Positions 50,708-59,408 of a stretch of 64,000 nt of DNA are shown here, piece by piece. The translations under genes and the position numbers were made by a program. Numbering within the stretch: position 1 is the stretch's first letter; every line of letters starts with the position of its first letter. Location of the stretch: contig NZ_JAPDPC010000002.1 of NCBI RefSeq assembly GCF_026283945.1, positions 62,001-126,000 on the forward strand, written 5' to 3'. The notes beneath the pieces are model-generated. The model ran no database searches, was not told the origin of the DNA, and worked only from the letters and a program-made list of their open reading frames with translations. Source of the DNA: Dyella humicola. Lineage in GTDB: Bacteria; Pseudomonadota; Gammaproteobacteria; Xanthomonadales; Rhodanobacteraceae.

Positions 50708-51910
50708 TCAGGGGGCTCCCTTGGTCCACCAGGCGTCGTTGATGGCGAGTCGCGACTTCATGCGTCGCTCGTGGTGTTGATCGAACCTGCTCAGTGCGAC
50801 ATGCAGCACAAGCCCTAATACCGTTACCAGCAGACAGCAGCCAGGCGGCCACCAGACACTAAACCGTCGCAGCAGCAAAAGACTCGACAGAGGCGTGGCT
50901 GCGAGGGCGAAGGTTGCTATTTGCCAGGTGCGTCGAAAGCCAGGCAGGCCAAAGAGCGCCAGCGGCAACGCGATCATCAGCGAGCCAAGCAGTAATTGGG
51001 CAGGGAGATTCAGCGGCGTGATCAAGCTGCTGTCGTAGAAGGACTCCAGCACGTTCGCCTGATACTCAACGCCCGGCATCAGATCATTGGCGTCGGATGC
51101 GGACGTGGCGAGCTGGTCACCAAGCCCGGCGGCTATTGCGCCGATCAGAATCCATCGCCCTCGGAGCAGGTGGGTCGAGACGCGCCCTTGCAACACGTCG
51201 ATGTACGACACCTGGTTGAAGCTGCCGGTGTGTCCCGCGTAGCGGATCAGCACGTAGTTATCGCGTATCCATTCGTAAGGCGAGTCGAGCCTTTCGTTGG
51301 GCAGGCGTAGGCCTGGCAAGGTCCGCTGCGGGGCAGGGTTGTTCATATCGTATAGCGCCAGCGCGAACGCAGGCCACAGCGGCTGCCCCAGGCCTGCTTT
51401 CAGATAGACGCCGCGGGCGACACCGTCAAAGTCTTTGGAGGCGTCCACGTGGCCGAAGGTAGTGGCGCTCGTCGCGATCACGGGTGTCGGCAGGACCTCT
51501 TCGAGCACTCCGCCCTGATCGGCGGCTTCGGCAAAGACCGGCATGACAACGTGTCCATTCCGATGAATCGCATCGGCAAACGCGCGGTCGCGATCAGGGC
51601 GGTTGAGGTCCGGCTCGGTCATCGTGATGTCGACACCGATGCCGCGCACGCCCGCCTGCGTCAGTCGCTCGATCAGCTGCGCATGCACCGAGCGAGGCCA
51701 CGGCCACTTGCCGAGCTCGGCGAGACTTTGCGGGTCGATCGCCACGATCATTACCTTGTCACTGGTTGGATGGGACCAGTGGCGCATGTGCATGTCATAG
51801 AGCGCGTTATCGACACGCTGGGTCGCACTGGTGGCAATCAGCAGCACCAGGGCAGCGAAGCCCACGACCCAGGCGAGGCCGCGTTTGAGCATGGGCAACG
51901 TTGCGACCAT
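50708..51910 (-). CDS. CHASE2-domain membrane protein without output domain
   Basis: The 400-residue protein has an N-terminal membrane anchor (LAWVVGFAALVLLIATSA), a periplasmic CHASE2 sensor domain (about 30-290; VMIVAIDPQSLAELGKWPWP and the YIDVLQGRVSTHLLRGRWILIG block) and three C-terminal membrane helices. CHASE2 is usually fused to a histidine kinase, cyclase or serine/threonine kinase; here the protein ends about 28 residues after the last helix (RFDQHHERRMKSRLAIND), leaving no catalytic module. It may signal through a separate protein. It follows the LysM/FecR gene by 31 bases, so the two are co-transcribed. Confidence 0.85.
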   Translation of the reverse strand: MVATLPMLKRGLAWVVGFAALVLLIATSATQRVDNALYDMHMRHWSHPTSDKVMIVAIDPQSLAELGKWPWPRSVHAQLIERLTQAGVRGIGVDITMTEPDLNRPDRDRAFADAIHRNGHVVMPVFAEAADQGGVLEEVLPTPVIATSATTFGHVDASKDFDGVARGVYLKAGLGQPLWPAFALALYDMNNPAPQRTLPGLRLPNERLDSPYEWIRDNYVLIRYAGHTGSFNQVSYIDVLQGRVSTHLLRGRWILIGAIAAGLGDQLATSASDANDLMPGVEYQANVLESFYDSSLITPLNLPAQLLLGSLMIALPLALFGLPGFRRTWQIATFALAATPLSSLLLLRRFSVWWPPGCCLLVTVLGLVLHVALSRFDQHHERRMKSRLAINDAWWTKGAP

Positions 51911-51941
51911 CAGATGGCCACCGGCACTTGTCCCAGGTAGA

Positions 51942-53621
51942 TCAAATCACGAGCCACAGCAGGACGACACCGCCCCCGGTCGCGAACCATCGACAGGCCG
52001 TGCACGGTACACGGGTTCGATACACCGCCCCCCAAGGGCCCGCGTAGCCGTCGACATCGATGGTCTGCACACGCACGTACCACTTACCCGACGGCAGCCT
52101 TTTCAGGCTGAGCTCGGGTTGGTCCAGCATCTGATCTACCGCCGGATCGGCGAAGTCGGGTTTCCGCGCCAGCTCGATGCGATAACGTTGCCCGGGTGCC
52201 CCTTTGGTCCAGCTCAGTACGAAGTCGCCATGCCGGTGCTTCGGCGCGCCCCGCTCCGGTGTAGGTCGCTCGGCGACCAGGTCGAACGCCATCGCTTCGG
52301 TGTACGGTCCGAGCTTGCCATCCTTGTCGCGACTGGCAACGCGCCAGTAGTAGCGCCCGTAAGGCAGCGACTTTCGGGCGCGCGCCTGGCTGCCCGTGAT
52401 CGTCGCGTCGCTGGACAGCAGCTGATTGAACGAGGGATCACTCGACAGCTGCCACGAATAGCTGCCAGCTTCTTCGCTCTCGGTCCAACGGAAGGTCGGT
52501 CGCGTTGCTCGTGCCTTGGAGCCGGGCTGAGGCTCGATGATCAGCGGTGGCTGTGGATGGGCTGCGACCACGAAGCTACATATGGCATCCAACCCTTCAA
52601 GCTGGTTGTTGCTGATGCCACGCACGCGAAATGCATGGGGGCCGTCGGGAAGGCTGGGCAGCGAGGCCTGGGGACCATCGCCCACCTGATCCATGACCAG
52701 CGCTTCGAACCTGTTCGTGGATGCCACCTGGATGCGGTAGTGCGCGGCGCCATCCAGCGGCTTCCAGTGGAGCCGGGCGGACAGTTGGGCGATGGGTTGG
52801 CGCGGGCAGTCCACGTCGGGCGCCAGCAGTAGTGCTTCCGGTTGGCCAGGGCTGGCGCCGGACGCGGTCGCTACGCCGGTTCCGGTGCTCACCAGCACGT
52901 GCCGCTTGTCGCTGCCCACTTCGACGCGACCGGAGACGACTTCGGTGCGCGCTGTGCTCCGCTCGGCGTCGGCCACCACGCGGAAATGCGTGCCGCGCAC
53001 GCTCGAGATGGTATTCGGGGTCGAGATCGTGAAGCGCGCGGCACTGCCCGTCAGTGGCGTTACATCCGTGCTGACGCGTCCGCGCTTGAGGCGCATGCGC
53101 GTGTCGACCATGCCGGTGCGGTCGTATTCGCTGAGGCGATCCAGCACCAGCTCGCTGTCGCTCTGCATTAACACGCGAGAGCCGTCAGCGAGTTCCAGCG
53201 TGAGGCTGGAGTCAGGGTGTGTCACCAATTCCGTGCCATAACCGACAGACATGCCCACGGTCACCGGCACGGCTGGGAGCGAGGCCTGAGACTTGGCCTC
53301 TGCATCTCCAATGACTGCCAGCACCCGCGCTGGCGCAGGCACCAGTCGCAGCCATGCCACAGGCACGCGTACGGTCATGCCGGGTGGCAGATGCAGGGGG
53401 TCGCCGACCCCGTTGTAGTCCTGCAGTTTCTGCCACGGGACATCGGGCTTCATATAGCGAGCCGCGAGGTCCCATAGGTTATCGCCAGGGCGGACCCGGT
53501 AGTTCCAGTCGGTGGGTGCCGCGGGGAGCGTGGGGGCAAACGTGGAAGCAAATGCAGTGAGGAGAAACATGGCGAACAGCCAGTGTTTCGGCCGGCGCAA
53601 GCCTCCTGTCCGGTGTGGCAT
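51942..53621 (-). CDS. LysM/FecR-domain cell-envelope protein
   Basis: The 559-residue protein has a signal peptide (FAMFLLTAFASTFAPTLPA), a LysM domain (about 38-87; YRVRPGDNLWDLAARY) that binds peptidoglycan, a FecR-type beta domain (about 115-240; VMSQ-like stretch TPNTISSVRGTHFRVVAD) and two or three fibronectin-like repeats (HWKPLDGAAHYRIQVAS, FRWTESEEAGSYSWQLSS). It ends with a short hydrophobic helix (GGGVVLLWLVI). FecR-LysM proteins next to CHASE2 genes are a recurrent pair of unknown mechanism, suggesting wall-linked sensing. It lies 154 bases after the hybrid-kinase gene on the same strand. Confidence 0.87.
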   Translation of the reverse strand: MPHRTGGLRRPKHWLFAMFLLTAFASTFAPTLPAAPTDWNYRVRPGDNLWDLAARYMKPDVPWQKLQDYNGVGDPLHLPPGMTVRVPVAWLRLVPAPARVLAVIGDAEAKSQASLPAVPVTVGMSVGYGTELVTHPDSSLTLELADGSRVLMQSDSELVLDRLSEYDRTGMVDTRMRLKRGRVSTDVTPLTGSAARFTISTPNTISSVRGTHFRVVADAERSTARTEVVSGRVEVGSDKRHVLVSTGTGVATASGASPGQPEALLLAPDVDCPRQPIAQLSARLHWKPLDGAAHYRIQVASTNRFEALVMDQVGDGPQASLPSLPDGPHAFRVRGISNNQLEGLDAICSFVVAAHPQPPLIIEPQPGSKARATRPTFRWTESEEAGSYSWQLSSDPSFNQLLSSDATITGSQARARKSLPYGRYYWRVASRDKDGKLGPYTEAMAFDLVAERPTPERGAPKHRHGDFVLSWTKGAPGQRYRIELARKPDFADPAVDQMLDQPELSLKRLPSGKWYVRVQTIDVDGYAGPWGAVYRTRVPCTACRWFATGGGVVLLWLVI

Positions 53622-53775
53622 GACAACCTCGACGTTCCTGTAGAGCCCCCTGTATTGCAGCCGCTCACTCCCTCGTCGTCAGGGGAACATCCCGCGCCCC
53701 TGGCTTCTTGGCGACTTCCAGCGCGTCAAGTATCGCGGACGCATCTCGCAATTGCCAACGCCATCACAAAACGAG

Positions 53776-56598
53776 TCAGGACCGGTTGAGCCTGGATAGA
53801 AGTTCGTCTGTCCGTTGAACGAAGTCAGTCAGCCCGGGTAGGGCTTGTTCCCCGCCTTCGGCTTGCAGCGCCTCGAACAGTTGCCGACCCTGTTCCAGCA
53901 GGTCGCCATCGGCAAACAAAGGCAGTGCGCCAAGCAGGCGATGCAAGACCAGGGCCGCCGCCGCTGCGTCCGCCCCAGCCAGGCAGGCGCGGAGATCCCG
54001 CAGGTCGCTTAGGCTGATCGTTGTGAAAAGTTGCTGGAGCTCCGCATGCGTTGCCGGGTCTTTGACGACGGCGGTGCCAGTCGAAGGGTCGCCGTTGGCG
54101 GATAGGGGCGTCTGTCCCGGCAACCACTGCTCCAGCTTCTGGCTGAGCGCCAACAACTGCAGCGGTTTGCTGAGCACATCGCTCATGCCGGCCTCCCGCG
54201 CACGGGCTGTTTCGCTGCTCAAGGCATTGGCCGTCATGGCGAGCATGGGGAGGCGATGCGGAGCGCCTGTGCTGTCCTCATGCGCTCGCCACGCCCGGGC
54301 GAGCTCATACCCGCTCATCTGGGGCATGTTGCAGTCAGTGAGCAGCAACGCGTAGTCGCCGCCCGCCAGGGCGTCGAAGGCGTCGCGCCCGTTGTCGACG
54401 ACATCGCAGCTAAGCCCGAGCAAGGTAAGCTGACGCTGTATCAGTTGCTGGCTAACGGGGTGATCTTCGGCCACCAGGATATGGCCGCGGTGAATCGACA
54501 GCCCCGCGTGCGCGCCCTGAAGAAACGGGGTGCTGGCGCGCGGCTGCTGCCACTCGGCCGGATCGTCCAGCCCAAGCGCCGCCATGCTGGCGCGCAGGGT
54601 GGACTGCCACTTCAGCGGATTCGCGCTGAGCAGGATGCGTTCGTCGTTCCATTGGACGCCCGCGAGCGCAAGCGGCTCCGCGGTGACGGCAACGACATGC
54701 GCGTTGATCTGGGCCGGGCTTGCCACGTCGGCCACATCGACAAAAAGAAAACTGGCTGCCATGCCTTCACGCAACGGTTGGGAAGGATCGACCTGTTCCA
54801 CCGTCATCCCGGCAGCGTGCAGATAATCGCCAAGCGCCGCTGCCGTTTCGGTCGAATCGAGTCGGACGATGGCGTGACGCCCATGAAGCGCGCTCGGAGC
54901 CTCTATCGCGCGTTCGCCCACGGGCAGGCGAAGGTCCACCTTGACCGTCGTGCCGGCATCCACGTCGCTGATCAGCTCGATGGAGCCTTCCATCAGTTGC
55001 ACCAGGTGACTGCAGATCGCCAGTCCCAGGCCCGTGCCTCCGTAACGACGGCTGGTCCAGGTTTCGGCCTGCGTGAACGGTTTGAACAAGGTCGCCTGTT
55101 TGTCCCTCTCAATGCCGATGCCGGTATCAGTGACGCAAAGGCGCAGGCGCTGGTGCGAACCGCTGTCGCCCAACGCGACTAGTCGTGCAGAGACGCTGCC
55201 GCGATCGGTAAACTTGATGGCATTACTCATCAGGTTGAGCAATACCTGTCCGAGGCGAAGGCTGTCGCCATGCAGCTGGCCGGCCACGCTGGCATCCGTG
55301 GAGAGGCGGATGTCGATGCCCTTCTTGCGCGCCGCTGAAGTCATCACACCGACCACACTGTCCATCCACAAACGTGGATCGAAGGCTGTCACGTCGAGGC
55401 GGACATCGCCTGCTTCGAGCTTGGAGAAGTCCAGGATGTCGTTGAGGATTTGCAGCAAGGTGCCCGCGGAATCTTCGACGGCTCCCAGTAGCTCGCGCTG
55501 TTCCCGGTTGATCGGCGTATGGCCAAACAGCTCAAGCATGCCGATCAACCCGTTCATCGGGGTGCGGATTTCGTGGCTCATGATGGCAAGGAAATCGCCC
55601 TTTGCCTTGGATGCGCGCTCAGCGACGTCTCGGGCGATCCGCAAGGCTTCGTTGCGAAGGTTCAACTCTGTCGTGTCGATGAAATAGCCCATAAGCCGCG
55701 ATGCTCCATCTGCCTGTCGCGTCGGCGCGAGCGTCGCGTGAATCCAGCGCAGGCCGTTCTGGCCGAACGCGCGAAAGTCGAGGTCACGTGTCTGCGCATC
55801 ATTCGTGGCGGGTGCTATCAATTGCTCGAATGCGGGCCAATCTTCGGTGTGAATGCAGTCGCGCAATGCCTCCGTGCGCAGCGACCCATCGGTGTCCGTC
55901 AGGTCGCGCAAATCCGCGTTGAAAAGTGCCTTCATATTGCCCGTGGCAAACGTGAGGTGTCGCGCGTTGTCTGTATCGAGGTGCATGGTTAGCACGACGA
56001 CCGGAATGCGTCGGGCAAGTTCTTCCAGGCTCAGCTCGGTTATTTTCGCCTGACGTTCGGCATCGCGAAATGCGGTGATGTCGAGCAGCGCACTGGCATA
56101 GCCCTGGGCTTGCCCGTGCTGGTCTATGACGGCGCGAATCCAAGCATAGGCGGGGTGCGTGATGCCGTCATCGGTCGTGTACTCAATCACCTGCTGAGTG
56201 GCATGCCCTTGCATGAGTGCCGATTCTTTTGCGGCAAAGTCGTCTCTACCAATGACCGCCATGATGGCTTCGAGGGCGCCAGGAATGCTCCGGCCCGTAT
56301 CATTGACGATGGCGGGCTGGCCATTCATGCCATGCAGCGCGATGGGTAGAGGTAATGCGTTCAACGCCTCCTGACACAATGAGCGCTGCGCGAGGAGCTG
56401 GTCCTGCAGATATTTCGCCTTGCGGGCCTTCACTTGCAGCAGCCACGTCAGCGCAAATGCCAGCATGGACGTGAGCATCAACAAGGCGGTCAGGATCAAC
56501 GCAATCGGTGATACCGGCGTTGCTTGATTGTCGATCTCCGGAAAGACCAGGCCTAAGGAGCTCGCTGCAAGCAATGTAAATGCTGACTTGGCTTGCAT
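53776..56598 (-). CDS. PAS-containing hybrid histidine kinase with receiver and HPt domains
   Basis: The 940-residue kinase has an N-terminal hydrophobic segment pair (FTLLAASSLGLVFP and PIALILTALLMLTSMLAFAL), two PAS domains (about 70-180 and 195-315), HisKA with His342 in MSHEIRTPMNGLIG, HATPase_c (SNAIKFTDRG; GTGLGLAICSHLV), a pseudo-receiver-like region, a receiver (LVAEDHPVSQQ; Asp in LTDCNMPQMSG) and a C-terminal HPt whose histidine is in VLHRLLGAL, with Leu where the usual HxLKG has Lys. The layout is that of BvgS/EvgS phosphorelays, but with no periplasmic binding domain. Starts at 56598, 56619 and 56700 are possible; no clear ribosome site decides. A response regulator is divergent. 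Confidence 0.85.
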   Translation of the reverse strand: MQAKSAFTLLAASSLGLVFPEIDNQATPVSPIALILTALLMLTSMLAFALTWLLQVKARKAKYLQDQLLAQRSLCQEALNALPLPIALHGMNGQPAIVNDTGRSIPGALEAIMAVIGRDDFAAKESALMQGHATQQVIEYTTDDGITHPAYAWIRAVIDQHGQAQGYASALLDITAFRDAERQAKITELSLEELARRIPVVVLTMHLDTDNARHLTFATGNMKALFNADLRDLTDTDGSLRTEALRDCIHTEDWPAFEQLIAPATNDAQTRDLDFRAFGQNGLRWIHATLAPTRQADGASRLMGYFIDTTELNLRNEALRIARDVAERASKAKGDFLAIMSHEIRTPMNGLIGMLELFGHTPINREQRELLGAVEDSAGTLLQILNDILDFSKLEAGDVRLDVTAFDPRLWMDSVVGVMTSAARKKGIDIRLSTDASVAGQLHGDSLRLGQVLLNLMSNAIKFTDRGSVSARLVALGDSGSHQRLRLCVTDTGIGIERDKQATLFKPFTQAETWTSRRYGGTGLGLAICSHLVQLMEGSIELISDVDAGTTVKVDLRLPVGERAIEAPSALHGRHAIVRLDSTETAAALGDYLHAAGMTVEQVDPSQPLREGMAASFLFVDVADVASPAQINAHVVAVTAEPLALAGVQWNDERILLSANPLKWQSTLRASMAALGLDDPAEWQQPRASTPFLQGAHAGLSIHRGHILVAEDHPVSQQLIQRQLTLLGLSCDVVDNGRDAFDALAGGDYALLLTDCNMPQMSGYELARAWRAHEDSTGAPHRLPMLAMTANALSSETARAREAGMSDVLSKPLQLLALSQKLEQWLPGQTPLSANGDPSTGTAVVKDPATHAELQQLFTTISLSDLRDLRACLAGADAAAAALVLHRLLGALPLFADGDLLEQGRQLFEALQAEGGEQALPGLTDFVQRTDELLSRLNRS

Positions 56599-56703
56599 GG
56601 CTAGTCCGCGCGTTGGCATTTGGAAGAACGTATGGGAATGCACTGCATGGACCAGCTTATGCGGTGCGGAGGTTGGGTCAGGGCGGGCTCGGGCGTTCAT
56701 GCT

Positions 56704-56733
56704 ACTGTTTCGCGTGAACTGTTCACAAACAGT
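56704..56733. promoter_or_regulatory. Nested palindrome between kinase and response-regulator genes
   Basis: GTGAAC-T-GTTCAC (56714-56726) is a perfect 13-bp palindrome nested in ACTGTTT (56704-56710) and AAACAGT (56727-56733). ACTGTT also recurs as a direct repeat at 56704 and 56718. Position between a divergent kinase and NarL-type regulator suggests an autoregulatory binding site. Confidence 0.6.
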
Positions 56734-56797
56734 ATCGAGTGTCAAAGCTGCGCATGGATTGGCCGCTGCTTGCAGAAAAAAAGTCTTTGGAGGTTTT

Positions 56798-57430
56798 GTG
56801 CGGATCATAATTTCCGATGATCACCCGGTCGTATTGAAGGGGTTGAAGACCTGGCTCCAAGACTACGGCAACCGTGTTGAAGTCGTTGGCGAGGCGCGTA
56901 ACGGTGCCGAGCTGCTGTTGCTGCTTGGTCGTGTGCCCTGCGACCTTCTCATTACTGATTTTTCCATGCCATCCGAGGACGCCGAAGATGATGGCCTGTC
57001 CTTGATCCATCGGTTGCGAGAAGCCTACCCCAAGCTTCCGATCCTGGTCCTCACCATGCTGAGTAATCCGGCGCTGGCACAGAGCATGATGACGGCAGGC
57101 GTACAAAGCATTGTCGACAAGATGGCGATGACCAAGGAGCTGATGCTCGCAATCGACATGGCTCGTTCCGGTCGTACGTATATCAGCACGCGCATGCGCC
57201 GCCAGATCGAGAGCGCAATTCGACCCGGCGATGACGGTTTGGCCGTATCTCCTCGTGAGGGCGAGGTCATCCGCCTGCTCGCCCAAGGCCTTACTGTTTC
57301 GGAAGTCGCACGTCGCACAGCGCGCAGCGTGAAGACGATCAGTCAGCAGAAGCGCGACGCCATGCGAAAACTCGGCCTGCACAGCGACAAACAACTCTTT
57401 GAGTACGCCCGTTCGGCCGGCCTGCTCTAG
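56798..57430 (+). CDS. NarL/RcsB-type response regulator
   Basis: The 210-residue regulator has a receiver domain (about 1-125; Asp54 in LLITDFSMPSEDAEDDG, acidic pair Asp7-Asp8 in ISDDHPVVLKGL) and a LuxR-type helix-turn-helix (about 145-205) with LAVSPREGEVIRLLAQGLTV and RSVKTISQQKRDAMRKLGL. The SQQK segment is typical of RcsB/BvgA-type regulators. Start: GTG at 56798 after GGAGG (TTTGGAGGTTTT); an in-frame ATG far upstream at 56528 would read through the divergent promoter. It probably receives phosphate from the hybrid kinase encoded divergently. Confidence 0.9.
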   Translation: MRIIISDDHPVVLKGLKTWLQDYGNRVEVVGEARNGAELLLLLGRVPCDLLITDFSMPSEDAEDDGLSLIHRLREAYPKLPILVLTMLSNPALAQSMMTAGVQSIVDKMAMTKELMLAIDMARSGRTYISTRMRRQIESAIRPGDDGLAVSPREGEVIRLLAQGLTVSEVARRTARSVKTISQQKRDAMRKLGLHSDKQLFEYARSAGLL

Positions 57431-58273
57431 TCAGTCGCGGATCGATCAACGTCAGTAGTTCGCTCCGGCGTCGGTGGCGCCTGGTCTTTGAATTACCTGG
57501 TTGCTCTAGGAATTTTCTCATTCCAGTCCGCCCCTGAAGGCACTCAAATATCACCGAGGCCACGTGATGCAGCGGCACGATCGATGTGCTTGCGCATCCA
57601 TCATTCACGTGACGACTTCCCGCATACCAGGGACGTGTATGTGTCGGTGAGTACGCCGGCGATGGATTGATATCAGCCCCCTGGATCAATTTATCGGGAT
57701 CTTTCAAGGATCGAACGAAGCCATGATCATCGCGCCGATGGCGTGTGGTGCTTTGCTATCGATCGGTTCGCAAAAGTGCAGCACCTACTCTGGTACAGCG
57801 CCAGAGTAGGCGCCTTCGCACGTTGCTGCGTAGTCCTATGACGGGGTTGATGTGTAAGCGAAGACTGAAACACTCGCGGATAGAAATTTTCCGACTCAAG
57901 TGCGTGTCGCTTGGCGCACCATGAGAACTCCGGTCAGGCCTCGATTTATTTCCGGGCCACACGCGGCGTACGAACAGCGACGGCTTGACTCGTTCTGACG
58001 CGGATCCTCTAGTTGGCAGGTTTTCGCTGGGATGCGACTGAATGCCAGCCCTGAATAGTGCGGACATTGGTTGCGAATGCAGTCATGAGGCGGAACTTCA
58101 CGAGGTTGAGATGCCGGCCGCAAGGCCGCCGCGCTATAGCGTTTGGAGCGGGGTGTTCGAAGGGGCGCAGCATCGCCAGGCGCAGGTTAACCCGCCGTGC
58201 CGATACCCCTGATGGCGGGAGAGTCCAGAGGGGCAGTAGTGCTCGTGCGATGGATCATCACGGGAGGAGCGCG
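57431..58273. other. Gene-free stretch between response regulator and GGDEF genes
   Basis: About 840 bases without a convincing protein gene; open frames (57339-57707 minus, 57488-57670 plus, 57756-58067 minus) are Arg/Ser/Pro-rich, unsupported by ribosome sites, and match nothing. The clear feature is a strong hairpin at 57784-57810. A frame upstream of the GGDEF gene is in phase but looks non-coding. The size leaves room for a small RNA. Confidence 0.5.
57784..57810. terminator. Strong hairpin of unknown role
   Basis: CCTACTCTGG (57784-57793), loop TACAGCG, CCAGAGTAGG (57801-57810): a perfect 10-bp stem. On the minus strand a TTTT run follows about seven bases later, so it could end a transcript reading leftwards. 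On the plus strand no T tract follows. It may also be part of a small RNA. Confidence 0.5.
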
Positions 58274-59248
58274 ATGGGGGATTATCCGGGGCGTGTCGAA
58301 AGCCATCTGTCGGACATCGGGGCGCTCGCATTTGAAGCGCCTCTCCTGACGTCGTTGCAGCAACTCTACAATTCCATCCCGGCCGCACTTGGCGTTATCG
58401 GGCGTGATTGCCGATATCTGACGGTCAACACGATGTATGCGGCTATCTACGACACGTCTCCCGAAGCGATGGTGGGTCGGCCGGTCGGCGACGTCGTGCC
58501 GAATGCGGACTCGCAGTTGCGGGAGGATCTCGAGAGGTTCGACGCCGGCATCGGCATCATTGAGCGTGAGGTCACCCGTGCGAACGGCTACTACCTACAA
58601 GCGATCCGGCCCATACATGGCGCCGAGGGGCAGGTGATCGCGCTCACGGCTGCGCTTGTCGACATCACAGCCAGAAGACATGTGGAACTGGCGCTGGAGC
58701 AGGTGAGCCATCACTGGCAATTCCACGCCCGTCACGATCACCTGACCGGCTTGCCAAACCGCCGCCATATCGATCACGTCATGTCAGCCGAATCGCGCCG
58801 CTGTGCGCGTTCGGGAACGCCTCTGTCGGTTCTGATGATCGACGTCGACTTCTTCAAGAAGTACAACGATCACCTTGGGCATCCGCGAGGCGACGCCTGT
58901 CTTCGTGCCATCGCGGCACGATTGCGAGGCGTGCTTCGCCGCCAAGGAGACGTGGTCGGCCGTTATGGCGGCGAGGAATTCATGGCCATACTTCCGGACA
59001 CCGATATTTCCGGCGCGCATGGCGTGGCCCGGAGCATGCTGCGAGCCATACGGGGGCTCGATATCAAGCACCCGGCCAGCCCCTACGGGTGCGTCACGCT
59101 GAGCATTGGCGTGGCGAGCATGATTACATCGTCCATGCACCTGCAGGGGCGTGTCGACGAGCTGCTCGGCAACGCCGATCGTGCCCTTTATTCGGCAAAG
59201 GCAGCGGGCCGCAACGCGGCATGCGGCTATCCACGACATCTAGCGTAA
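58274..59248 (+). CDS. PAS-GGDEF diguanylate cyclase
   Basis: The 324-residue soluble enzyme makes cyclic di-GMP from two GTP. A PAS domain (about 30-140; SIPAALGVIGRDCRYLTVN) is followed by a GGDEF domain (about 155-320) with HDHLTGLPNRR, the metal-binding MIDVDFFKKYND and an intact RYGGEEF active site. RQGD, five residues before GGEEF, is a complete inhibitory I-site (RxxD). The ATG at 58274 follows GGGAGGAG; longer in-frame forms up to 58058 have no PAS or membrane feature. It lies downstream of the two-component pair but 840 bases away, so it is probably separate. Confidence 0.9.
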   Translation: MGDYPGRVESHLSDIGALAFEAPLLTSLQQLYNSIPAALGVIGRDCRYLTVNTMYAAIYDTSPEAMVGRPVGDVVPNADSQLREDLERFDAGIGIIEREVTRANGYYLQAIRPIHGAEGQVIALTAALVDITARRHVELALEQVSHHWQFHARHDHLTGLPNRRHIDHVMSAESRRCARSGTPLSVLMIDVDFFKKYNDHLGHPRGDACLRAIAARLRGVLRRQGDVVGRYGGEEFMAILPDTDISGAHGVARSMLRAIRGLDIKHPASPYGCVTLSIGVASMITSSMHLQGRVDELLGNADRALYSAKAAGRNAACGYPRHLA

Positions 59249-59361
59249 TCGTCACACCTTCGACTCGCCATCGCGTTCGCGGTGTGCGAGCCGTCGTGTG
59301 GCCGTTTGCGGACAAGGAGCCCACCACTGCATCAGTGAGTGTCGTCGTGTGGCGAAAAGAA

Positions 59362-59385
59362 AAAGGCCGCCTTGCGGCGGCCTTT
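59362..59385 (-). terminator. Intrinsic terminator of rho
   Basis: AAAGGCCGCC (59362-59371), loop TTGC, GGCGGCCTTT (59376-59385). On the minus strand the stem is followed by a T-rich tract (TTTTTCTTTTCG). This is a textbook Rho-independent terminator, 24 bases after the rho stop codon. Confidence 0.88.
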
Positions 59386-59408
59386 GTACTGGATGAAGTG
59401 CCGACGGA

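Noticed and set aside
56528-56797. Upstream extension of the response regulator
   Set aside because: It covers the divergent promoter and the kinase N terminus; the GTG at 56798 has a clear GGAGG site and the receiver domain begins there.
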